Made by a program: the position numbers and the translations under genes. Positions 55,498-64,000 of a DNA stretch of 64,000 bases are shown here, piece after piece. A model generated the notes under the pieces. It saw only the letters and a program-made list of their open reading frames with translations, was not told where the DNA came from and searched no databases. Origin of the DNA: Amoebophrya sp. A120 (Eukaryota; Sar; Dinophyceae; Syndiniales; Amoebophryaceae); contig CAJINV010000005.1 in NCBI GenBank assembly GCA_905178155.1, forward strand, positions 2,482,054-2,546,053, in the 5' to 3' direction. Within the stretch, counting starts at the first letter, position 1. Each line of letters begins with the position of its first letter.

Positions 55498-58400
55498 ATG
55501 AAAAGCAGCGGCGGTAGAAGCTCCTCATGTGTGGGTGCGCGCCGGTCCTCCGCTGTGTCAGTGGAGAATCTTCACCAGGCCATGTCTGATGTGCGCACGA
55601 AGCCCTCAACAAGTACCTCTCGGGCTCTGGCGAAGGTTGCAGGGGCGGCGTTGCTCCTGCTCTTCGGCACTTCTGGTGGTCGAAGCAGCGTCCGCGCGAC
55701 GTCCGCGTTGTTGAACTTGCAGCAGAAAAAGGTACTAGACTCCGTCGGTGAAGAATTGAAGCGGACGAAAGCGCGGCGACGAACCCATCAGAGTTCCGGG
55801 ACGACGAGCGCCACTCTTGCTGGAAAAGAAATAGACGTGGACGACGAGCAGGACGAAACCAAGTCCACTTCTGCTTCCAAGTTGGATTTTCTCATCAGCT
55901 TCCTGCGAGAAAAGAACCTAGTCGGAGCTGCAGGCAGCCAGGAGCTTAGTACCTCTACTGCGAGGACTTCTGCCACTTCCAAAGCCGACGCCGAACGGGA
56001 GGAGAAAATGGCGGAGTTTCTCGAGCAATTTACTCCGGACGCCTACCTACGCACGCCCGACGAGCTGGACTCGCTGATGGAAACGTACCGGGAAAGTGTT
56101 CAGGTACGACGCATATGCATTGCAAATATAGTATGTCTGGGTCTGGAAGGATGCAGCTTGTGATGCTGCATTTGGATTCTATAAAAATCTGTATTGCGAT
56201 GTGAACAGCAAAAGAGGTCCAGTTTGTGCCACGGCGAGACCGCATTTCTCATGCGGTATAGGCATCAGGAAGCCCTCACAAAGCCTGTGATGCTGGGACA
56301 TGCATCGCAGACATCAGGAGTCATGCAAAATGTGCATGACCACAAACCTTGCATCCTGCCAGACCCAGACATATTTGCATTTGATAACGGAAGGAGGAAA
56401 AGGCTTCGGCTACTTCTGCAGAAGGGGAGAGGGAAGCGGGTATGAATGTTTTTGATAAAGGAATTTTTAGCTGCGAAGATTTTCTTCACATCGACATCTT
56501 TCGGTGGAGGTTTTTCCTGCTATTCGTATTCGTCGTATTCAGCATATTGATTCCGCTCCCGGATTGATGCCACTCGAAGATTTCTAGAATTCGACTGCTT
56601 CTAATTGCTAGCGGTTAGGCAGCGCGAAATGCAGAAACCGAAACGAACCATAGATCTTGCTGAAATTACATTCATTTCTTACTCTTACAACACCACCGAC
56701 ATCAGCGCTGTCCGCTCCCGCTGAACAAAACCGCCTGAACAAGGGCAGCACTGGTCGACACGTGCGGCATATGGAGAGAAAAAAGTTTGTCACAGTCACT
56801 AACTTGGAGGTTTTGCATTACAAATTTTTTTTAGCATCACAGCTTTTCCTTGTATTGCGGAACACTAAGGTAAATCCCGTATGCAGTTTGGCTGTGATGC
56901 ATGTTTACGCATGACAGGCATTTTTTGTATTGCAAAAATGCCCATGAGTGATCGCGACGAACTTTTTTCTTTTGATACGGCACTACTTCGCGCGCCAGCC
57001 CAGCGAGGAAGAAATCAAAGCGGCGAAGGAAAAACAGGCACAGGACCTGCTGTTGCGGAAGAAACGGGCGACCGCGGCAGCCGTGACGGAGCTCGAGGTG
57101 GCGCTGGACCCGGGTCTGTTCACGTTCGCACAGGCGGCCGGGGACTTTGACACGCACAGCACCGCGGACAAGGCCATGACCTACGGGACGCACTGGGACA
57201 GCCACTTATCAAATGTAAAAATGTCTGGGTCTGGAAACTTGTGATGCTGGGTGGCGTCTCATGATGAGGCTGCAAATGCTGGCTCAGCATGACAAGTTTC
57301 TGAGCTCCTAGGTGTTGCCTATTCTGCATGACAAACTGCGCTTCTGCATCACAGAAAAACGGAGCTCTTGGGTAACGTGCGTGACAGATTTAAGAGTCAT
57401 GCCAGACAAGCATGACAAACATGAATTCTTCCAGACCCAGACATTTTTACATTTGATACCACTTCTACATCAACGACACAGACCGGCTGGGGGCGAACGC
57501 CAACACGTGCAGCGGGCCCTCCTACGCCACGTTCTCCGGGTACTTTTGGTGGCAGGCACAGCTGAAGAACGGCGACACGCGGTATGTGGAGGAGGTGCGC
57601 ATTTTCAACCGGCGGCACCACGAGTCCGAACTGGACCGAGCCAGACTCTTGGTCGACGGCGATTCCTGGGACAGCGCGATGGACATCGGCTTTATTTCCT
57701 CGGACCCCGCGAACCTGGAGGAGAGTCTGTACTCGACGGGCGGCACCGTCGTGAAGGTGAAACGGATTCTAAACAAGTTCCGCATCCAGGACAAGGTCCG
57801 GTTTAGTCTGTGCGGAATTTTCGTTTACGGGGTCATGGAGCGCTACAACAGCACCGCCCTGACCGCCACGCAGGATTCCGCCGACGCGCAGGACGCGAAC
57901 ACGCACCTCTACCCTTTCAGTGCGGTTAACGGACGATACCCCCAGCTGGCGGGCACCATTTCAAAAACGGCGACTGGGGGCGGGAAAAAGGACCGATACT
58001 GGCAACTCACGTTCGCAGACGGGCAATCGATACGCATTGCAAAAGTTATCGTAGACTGGTAGGAATGATCGCAGGACAAATAATTTGCGCAGCGTGAGGA
58101 GTCCTCGGAGTGGAATTAATTTCGAATGCTGCCTGGTTTGGCTTAGAAAGAACATTTTTCATGCAGTAAGTAACGCGATTAGCCTCACCCTCACCCTTAG
58201 TATCTGCGTAATAAAGCTTTTGCAGTGGATACTCCCACTACGTGGACCAAATTCGTCTCATCAACCAGCGAGACACGGATTACCTCTCCAGCCTGTCTGT
58301 CTATTTCGACGCAGACGCCGATGCGACACCGGCAACAAACGCCGCTTTTTCGCTGAATGACGGAGTAGGACATTGAAAAGTGCTACGTCATGCACCAGAA

Positions 58401-60796
58401 AGGTTTGGCATAGATACTTCTACAAAATTCTTGTAAATGACATGCAACATGCTGTTGACAGAGAGACGTCAACTTTGAGTATGCTGCCAATTGTATGTAT
58501 GCATGGCACAACTAGGTAGTTTTAACCGTCCCACAACAACACTTCATGATGCGGAGACAAAAAACTTTTCCGTCCGACACCCTACCCGCACCGTCGACGG
58601 CTCCACGGTGATTTCTGCGAGACCGGGGGGAACCATGGTGAGGATCGAGCGCACCTTGCGCAAGATGAAGCTGCAGAACACCGCCGGGACGCTGGACGAT
58701 ATGGTCTCTCTCGCCGGTATCGAAGTCTACAAAAACACCACGGTGATCCGGTCCACCACCCCGGCCCCGGTTCCTGTGTTGGGCAAGTGCATGTGCGTCG
58801 GGATGTCCAATTTTACCGACGCAAAGTAAGGAGAGTGAAAACTTCGCCTCGTGTTTTTTCGTACGTCTTTTGACTTTTTCTTTTCCTCCCTTTGTCCTGG
58901 TCATGCACGACCGTTTCTTGCAGTCATGCTGGTATTGCATGTATTACAAAAACAAAAGCGTTGGACACGTAGCATGACAAAGAACACGAACAGACATTTG
59001 TGATGCGGTTTTCCTCACCTGCATACCACGCACGCCATCACAAATCCGGAGCACCAGGACTGGATAACAGCGAAAAATTCGGACTCCATAGCACCCCAGC
59101 TGCAGAACTTCAGCACACAGGTGCTGGACCCGCCAATCGATTTTGCCAACAGCAACGACACCATCTACGGTATCATTTGTAAAAACGTCCCCACATCACC
59201 ATAGTTGTAATGCAATTCTGCATGCTGAAGATAGATGTTTCTCATGCGGAGCCCAATGAGAAGCATTTGCTAGTCGTGATGCTGGTGAGCTAGCTAAACA
59301 GGAACACACTACGAAGCCAAACTTGTCATGCGCAACACCCAAGCCTTGTGAACTTGTCTAGCTGATTTTCCATCTTGACTATGGGGTGGGGACGTTTTTG
59401 CACAGGATATACGGCCGGCTTTACGAGTATAGAGCCACTTTGAAATAATTATCATGTCCCAATTATTTTTTTTCTGATCCTGCAGCATGCACTTGCTACT
59501 CCACCACCAAGGACACACTAGAACTGCTTAATGTTACAACCACCATGTATGTTGCAGCCGAGGCTTAAAATCAAAAACAGTTGTGATCTGATTAGCAAAG
59601 AATCGTGACCTCTAGCTCTAGCTCTACTGGTCTCCCCTAAACACATAAACGATGAAAATAAAACTTCTAAAGGACAAAGTACGGAGGAGCGCCCAACTAT
59701 GGAGAGTATTGCGTATCGCTGGAAGAAGACAATAAAAGCGCCCAATATGCAATCACCAGCAGGAGCAGCATGTTGATCTTGATGTTTGGCATGGACATGG
59801 TGAGTTGAAATTCGTGGCGGTCACTCATGTAGTGTTGTGAAAATAAATTCAGTAAGCATGCCATGCTTATTGCAATTGCATTCTGTTTCTGGTGCAGGAA
59901 TGATCGCGCACCATGCCAAATATGCAGCATTCCAGATTCATCAGTGGGACGATAACATTTTTCATCTTGATATCCTTTCGCCTGGGAAGACAACGCCAAG
60001 GAAAACACTGCCGGTGGCGCGTATGATGTAGGCAAAATTCGTCTTGCAGCAGATGTCTCAGATTCGTCATGCACGACTACTAGGGGTAAACTAAAAGCAA
60101 AAGGACAAGTTAAATCTACAAGTAAAAATAGTTGCGACACTACAAGTAAAAATCGGTGCCTCAAGAAGTTTTTGCCACGTGGATACAACCGGCACTAACA
60201 CGTACTACGGGAGATCGGCTATGAACGAAGATTGTAACGGAACCAGTACGGACCGCCCCAAGTGGTGCATGCAGGACTGGTGCTATCTGAAGTATGCCGA
60301 CCCTATCATCGCGCCCGATGGGGACATTGTGCAGCGAGACGCAAACAGCGGTCCAATGTGCGACAACGTTGCGGATGTAACCATCAGCAAGTATTTATGA
60401 GGGAGAAAATCAGGACGCTAGAATGGTCCTCAACACAAATCATCAGAAATTCTGGTCGTCTGCATCATCAAAGCCCTGCGCACAACTAAAAATTCTTCAA
60501 AGAACTACATTAGAATTCCTGGAGGACGAGACCACCTATGACTTAGAAGGTAAGTACTTATCAAATATTCAGATTTTTTCCTTTCCATACGCTTATCCTG
60601 TGCAAAAGTATCGTACTCGTATAAATGCAAGTCTTGTTGCGTATACAAATCTTGTTCCCAAGGCAAATCTGCATGACAAATTTTATTTCTCATGCTGGGG
60701 GAATTTGCAATGCATTTATACGAGTACGATACTTTTGCAATTCATAACGCTAAGGACTCCTTTATCTGGTACTCCTACGAGTTTTGCTCGCAGTAG
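55498..60796 (+). CDS. Membrane-anchored lectin-like protein with two F5/8C (fucolectin-type) domains, tandem family member D
   Basis: Exons 55498-56113, 56392-56439, 56706-56769, 56983-57206, 57464-58030, 58237-58364, 58557-58826, 59031-59170, 59415-59427, 59680-59713, 59978-60021, 60191-60391 (plus TA), 60590-60593 and 60752-60796 (TAG) give about 799 residues in one frame. Signal anchor KVAGAALLLLFGTSGG; LDFLISFLREKNL and FTPDAYLRTPDEL as in member C. Residues about 310-435 read as a fucolectin/F5-8C beta-sandwich: YFWWQAQLKNG, RYVEEVRIFNRR, FSLCGIFVYGV. A second copy spans about 465-620: RYWQLTFADGQ, YVDQIRLINQRD, MVSLAGIEVYK. Then CMCVGMSNFTDAK, QDWITAKNSDSIAP, PNYGEYCVAWED, MNEDC, RPKWCMQDWCYL, CDNVADVTISK and WYSYEFCSQ. 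Such domains bind sugars, often fucose; a role in cell-surface recognition is inference. Ten introners and at least two GT-AG introns interrupt it. Confidence 0.78.
56114..56386 (+). mobile_element. Introner, family A (subtype 3), 273 bp
   Basis: TATGCATTGCAAATATAG to CATTTGATA with ATGTCTGGGTCTGG inside. Near-TSD ACGCA/ACGGA. Interior resembles 5812 and 6783. Confidence 0.85.
56440..56705 (+). other. GT-AG intron in member D, 266 bp
   Basis: GTATGAATG to CGACATCAG; joins GEREA to ALSAPAEQ in frame. No clear TIR. Confidence 0.7.
56770..56977 (+). mobile_element. Introner, family E-like, 208 bp
   Basis: TATGGAGAGAAAAAAGTTTG at the left; CGAACTTTTTTCTTTTGATA at the right. The TSD is CGGCA (56765-56769 and 56978-56982). 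Confidence 0.9.
57207..57458 (+). mobile_element. Introner, family A (subtype 1), 252 bp
   Basis: TATCAAATGTAAAAATG to CATTTGATA, same length and nearly the same interior as 3713, 53 kb away. The TSD is CCACT (57202-57206 and 57459-57463). Confidence 0.95.
58031..58231 (+). mobile_element. Introner, family C, 201 bp
   Basis: TACGCATTGCAAAAGTTATCG at the left; CTTTTGCAGTGGATA at the right. TSD not clear, but removal with 5 bp joins the two halves of the second lectin domain in frame. Confidence 0.8.
58365..58556 (+). other. GT-AG intron with introner-like remains, 192 bp
   Basis: GTAGGACATTG to GATGCGGAG; joins SLNDG to TKNFSVRH in frame. CGGAG stands at both borders and the ends pair weakly (CATTGAAAAGTG, CACTTCATGATG), yet the frame follows GT-AG and not the 5-bp rule. 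Confidence 0.65.
58827..59025 (+). mobile_element. Introner, singleton family, 199 bp
   Basis: TAAGGAGAGTGAAAACTTCG at the left; GGTTTTCCTCACCTGCATA at the right. Frame kept with a 5-bp removal, giving FTDAKHAIT as in member C. The left border also reads as a donor (AAG/GTAAGG-like). Confidence 0.7.
59171..59409 (+). mobile_element. Introner, family B, 239 bp
   Basis: TATCATTTGTAAAAACGTCC at the left; GGGACGTTTTTGCACAGGATA at the right. The TSD is TACGG (59166-59170 and 59410-59414). Confidence 0.92.
59428..59679 (+). other. Non-canonical intron before the NYGEYC block, 252 bp
   Basis: TATAGAGCC to GGACAAAG, joining LYE to YGGAPNYGEYC; same place and border type as 52629-52830 in member C. 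Confidence 0.6.
59714..59972 (+). mobile_element. Degenerate introner, 259 bp
   Basis: TATCGCTGGAAGAAGAC to TTTTTCATCTTGATA, weak TIR. It splits NYGEYC from AWED; removal with 5 bp gives YCVAWEDN in frame. Confidence 0.7.
60022..60185 (+). mobile_element. Introner, singleton family, 164 bp
   Basis: TATGATGTAGGCAAAATTCG at the left; AGTTTTTGCCACGTGGATA at the right. 5-bp removal joins NTAGGA to GTNTYYG in frame. Confidence 0.75.
60392..60589 (+). mobile_element. Introner, family E-like, 198 bp
   Basis: TATTTATGAGGGAGAAAATC at the left; GATTTTTTCCTTTCCATA at the right. It sits after VTISK, as does 46820 in member A. The in-frame join shares TA rather than 5 bp. Confidence 0.7.
60594..60746 (+). 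mobile_element. Introner, family C, 153 bp
   Basis: TATCCTGTGCAAAAGTATCG at the left; CGATACTTTTGCAATTCATA at the right. The TSD is ACGCT (60589-60593 and 60747-60751). Only four bases separate it from the preceding element. Confidence 0.93.
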
Positions 60797-61301
60797 CGTA
60801 CTGAGCAGTCCTATCAAATGCAAAAATGTCTGGGTCTGGAAGGTTGAAACTTGTGATGCGCGTTTCAGAACACAGAAAAATCTCTCATGCATAGGCGGCA
60901 AAAGTTGCCCACTTTCTGTCACCACAATGGGGGATTTGTCATGCGGATTCGGCATGGCGAACGCTTCTCGGAACCTGTGGCGCTAGAGCTTCCATGCCAG
61001 ACCTTCTGTGTCATGCAAAAACAGCATGAGTCTTCCAGACCCAGACATTTTTACATTTGATAAGTCCCTCGAGTCGGTCAGCAGGAAGGTTCTGCAGGCG
61101 TGGTACCCGCGATCGGAAGATGCCACACGATCATACTTACCCAGGGATGAAAGTACCCACGGATGGACGGGCGAAACACGAGCGGAAGTGAACAAGAGGC
61201 GCCGGTTACAACTCGTGATCCATAACCTCGCAGATGGAATGAACCTCTGGAGAAGCAGCTGCAGCTGCATCCCTGCGGGATTGCAAGAAACGCACGGGTA
61301 G
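60797..61301 (+). other. In-frame open extension after the stop of member D
   Basis: After TAG 60794-60796 the same frame, with the introner at 60812 removed, stays open for 82 codons to TAG at 61299-61301 (for example SLESVSRKVLQAWYPR). It could be a former coding end, a readthrough product, or chance. Confidence 0.4.
60812..61062 (+). mobile_element. Introner, family A (subtype 4), downstream of a stop codon, 251 bp
   Basis: TATCAAATGCAAAAATG to CATTTGATA with full inner TIR. The TSD is AGTCC (60807-60811 and 61063-61067). It lies 15 bp after the TAG of member D. Confidence 0.93.
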
Positions 61302-62062
61302 GAGCTGCAGGGGTGCGATCTTGCGGCCCAGAAGTCTATCTTGGCGATGTGGTGTGAGAAGAAGTTTGGCTCTGAGGTCAAGGTAGTTCTGCGTTTCTCA
61401 TTTCAGCACTGTCTGAAAAAGCTGGACGGTGAGATGAAGTCTGAGTTGTGCCAAGCAACAAAATGTAGAATCAACGGCGCAGGCCGGTTTCGGTTTCTTT
61501 TTCAAAGATAAAGAGGATTTGTTTCTTTGTTGTGTGTACTACACACAGCAAAAATGAAAATGTACCAAAGAAGATTTGTATGCAAAGGAAAAGATGACCA
61601 TGATGAAAAAAAGAAGACCACGGCCGACACCTCGACCTGTATTCTGTGCTACAACGTGGGGGCCCAGACACGAGCTACGAAAATTGCCTATGTCGTTTTC
61701 TTCTCTATTACTTCCTCAGTTTATGACTCAGTCTTAGTTCGGGGAATTTTTTGTCTGATGTAGAGGTTGAGGACCGCAAATAACTCCGTCTTTGTGCGTC
61801 CCATGAGAGGACAAAATTACACAGCTGAGACCTTGCGGACACGCTATTGTTAAAAGAAAAAAACGCGAACCCCAACTTGTCCGCAGAGCGATGTTGACGG
61901 GGAGGGGGGCTACAAGAGGGGTTTGTTCTAGCACTTTCGCAGTCAGGGATTTATGAACGCCGAACAAACTTTTACTCTACGAATTGCAATTATGTCGATC
62001 GGCTTGCTGATGCCGACCAAATTATCTGCCGTTCTTCACAGCAGAAAAGAAAACATATCATC
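61302..62062 (+). other. Intergenic region
   Basis: About 760 bp with no supported coding frame, RNA gene or introner end. It contains the leader of member E. Confidence 0.5.
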
Positions 62063-63378
62063 ATGGCGAACACGACGGGTCTGAGCGTTGTACCTGAAAC
62101 GTACTTTCCAAGGAAGAGGCGAAGAAGGAGGAAGGCAGGGGCTCCAGGTGCTGGCGTCCTCTCCGTTACAACACTGCTTGCATCAGGTGCTCTCAACACT
62201 AGTTGCGGATCAAGCTCCATGATGAAACAAGCGCATCCTCCTGCAGGGGCGGCCGCGATTTATTTGATGCAGCTTGTTTTCTCACCTCGCTTGCTGTTCG
62301 CGCTTTTATTTTCAAGCTGCGGCTTGTTCAACGTTCTCGGCACGGGTGCGTTGTTTGTGAAAAAAAGGACGAACGCGTGGTCTTCTACTTCTGGTGCCGC
62401 TGACAACTACACGAAGACCCGTCGTGCTGGTGCAACAGCCCTCGTGGACCACGACAAGAGTGGCCACAAAGTGGCTGCAACTTCGACTGCATTGGGCAGG
62501 AGTCGCAAGATGCAGAACAAGTCTCAGGACGACAAGAAGCCCTGCGTGTGTGTGAACGAAGGTGACGACAAGTTTACCCAGGCTGCGGGTGACGCTCCGG
62601 GGCAGTATTGGCTGAACGCAACTGGGATCCAGGACACTGCTTACGGAAAGGAATACGAGTATAATTATGTGTTTTTGATTTGTTGACATGAAAAATGTGC
62701 TGGTGCTGGGATGATTTTTTGAGACCACGCTACAAGAATTTGCCAGAGCGTACAATTTGTTTCAAATTTAATTCATCATTCCTACGGTGGCAGGTGAAGA
62801 AAAATCATCTTCTTTCTTCAATGAAAACAGAGGCACCTTCGGCGGCAAAGGCGATTACGGCGAGTACTGTTTTGCGTGGGAGGATGAGGTGGTCGGCGGG
62901 AAGGCCGGTACCAACCAGGACTGCCGGGGCACGGACGACGACCGGCCAAGCTGGTGTGTGGAGAAGTGGTGCTACGTGAAGGAAGCAGATTCTCCCTTCC
63001 CCTCATTTGTCATGCAAAATGCCTAATTTACGCCTCGGCTCTTGGCACTGTTTGCATGACAAGTTCTGGCGCGACCCCAAATAGCACTACACTCCTGTTC
63101 AAATTTGTCATGCGAAATCTGCATTCTTGCTGACGCTTGTATTGCTTTTCATGCAATAGTACAAGTGAGGGGGAGGGGGAGTTGTGCACTTTCATAGTTG
63201 CTACGTGAAGGAAGCAGATTCCACCACCGCAGCGATTGACGCGACGGAGGCGCCGGACTGCGCGAATTTGGACGACGTCGTGAAGGCGACGTATGGTGCC
63301 AACCCGTCCATGGACCTCTACTACTCCTTCAAGTACTGCACGACAACCACGACCACTACCACGATCGAGGCTGGGTAG
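62063..63378 (+). CDS. Membrane-anchored Cys/Trp-rich protein, tandem family member E
   Basis: Exons 62063-62659, about 62793-62992 and 63222-63378 (TAG) give about 317 residues. ATG 62063 (ATCATGGCG) is followed by a basic stretch (PRKRRRRRK) and a hydrophobic segment near residues 70-95 (LMQLVFSPRLLFALLFSSCG), probably a type II signal anchor. A Thr/Ala/Lys linker leads to CVCVNEGDDKF, DTAYGKEYE, DYGEYCFAWED, TNQDC, RPSWCVEKWCYV, CANLDDVV and LYYSFKYC, ending in a seven-Thr run. The N-terminus differs from the other members. The first intron (about 62660-62792) lies at the family's conserved position but its borders are unclear. Confidence 0.75.
62993..63221 (+). mobile_element. Introner-like insertion with 23-bp flanking duplication, 229 bp
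   Basis: The right part (G-rich tract, GTTGTGCACTTTCATA) matches the element at 53841, but the expected left end TATGAAAGTGCACAAC is missing. Exon sequence 62970-62992 is repeated exactly at 63199-63221. Removing one copy plus the insert gives WCYVKEADS in frame. Confidence 0.8.
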
Positions 63379-64000
63379 GGAGCAGTGCACGCGAAAGAGG
63401 AACACGGTGGTGGAGATGCTGGTGGCACGTAAGTCGTTTGTTGTACTTAATGCAGGAGGGTGAGGAACACGGGGGCAGGAGCAGATGTGCTGATGATATG
63501 TAGGATAGTACCGCAACTTTCGGGCGGTTTAGCTACTTATTTTATGGTTTTTTGTGATTATTGGCGGGGCCTCCGCTTGAGAGCAGACTTTGTCTTTGCT
63601 TTCTGAAGATCCCCAATAGAGCAAGATCCAAATCAATGTATGATATCAATGCACTCCCATTGCTGGATTTAAATTTTATATGTCACGGTTTCCAAGAATA
63701 GCACCGCCTTTCAATAGCTGGACGCGAAAATAAGCCTAGAAGAAATGGGGACCTTGCACATACTCGGCAAAGAAAGGGAACACGAAGTAGGCTGTCAGGC
63801 GAGGGTGACGAGAGTGGAGTAGAACGAGCTTTTTTTACAGAAGCAAGAAAAATTATTAAAGCTGCCTTCCGCTACTTCCCTGGTAGCGACCTGTAGTTGA
63901 AGCTGCGTCGTCAGACCTCTTCGAAAAGCGAGAGGGGCACTGAGGTGCAATGTTTTGGATATGCGAGTGATGAAGAGCTTGAACTACTTTTAGCCCCGGC
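63379..64000 (+). other. Region downstream of member E
   Basis: About 620 bp to the window edge with no supported gene, RNA or repeat. Confidence 0.5.

Noticed and set aside
45111-63378. Kringle or fibronectin type II domains
   Set aside because: RPxWCxxxWCYV recalls kringle PWCY, but the other kringle cysteines and spacing do not fit, so only a local resemblance is claimed.
1-64000. Transposase, reverse transcriptase, tRNA, rRNA or spliced-leader genes
   Set aside because: None recognised on either strand by eye; short or divergent RNA genes could have been missed.

Overview
The window is nuclear DNA of a eukaryote, most likely an alveolate, and within these a dinoflagellate-lineage parasite such as the Syndiniales genus Amoebophrya. 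This is inference. The basis is mid-range base composition, proteins of several thousand residues on single exons, and above all dozens of short introns that are themselves inverted-repeat mobile elements (introner elements) with non-canonical splice borders. No species-specific marker and no dinoflagellate spliced leader was seen. All well-supported genes lie on the + strand.

Layout. (1) 1-8978: 3' part of a low-complexity/coiled-coil gene with a MyTH4-like domain, cut by nine introners. (2) 9736-29851: two adjacent giant sacsin-like genes. The first carries two sacsin ATPase-type repeats; the second carries a third and ends in a complete poly(ADP-ribose) polymerase (PARP) type catalytic domain. 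They are separated by about 630 bp rich in GC hairpins. (3) 30698-33376: a protein with a 2-oxoglutarate/Fe(II) oxygenase-like core. (4) 33531-34148: a hypothetical exon. (5) 35398-39341: a predicted membrane protein with a second, divergent PARP-like domain. (6) 40351-43474: mitochondrial citrate synthase on eight exons, removed by a mixture of GT-AG introns and introners. (7) 45111-63378: five tandem genes (A to E in the calls) for secreted or membrane-anchored cysteine/tryptophan-rich proteins sharing a CxCV motif, an NYGEYC-AWE motif and a WC-x3-WCY motif. Gene D also has two F5/8C (fucolectin-like) lectin domains.

The unifying feature is the introner system. Thirty-nine elements were delimited, about 138 to 450 bp long, nearly all starting TAT and ending ATA with imperfect to perfect terminal inverted repeats (TIRs). 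Many are flanked by an exact 5-bp target-site duplication (TSD). Removing the element plus one 5-bp copy restores the reading frame at almost every site; I checked this exon by exon through gene 1 (2141 codons), citrate synthase (508) and the tandem genes. Several unrelated TIR families share the same rule and a recurring internal TTGTNATGC-type motif. Insertions differ between paralogues, so the process looks recent and repeated. Ordinary GT-AG introns coexist with them.

Nothing in the window encodes an obvious transposase, so the elements look non-autonomous and depend on factors elsewhere in the genome. Domain names come from motif reading only; no database search was run.
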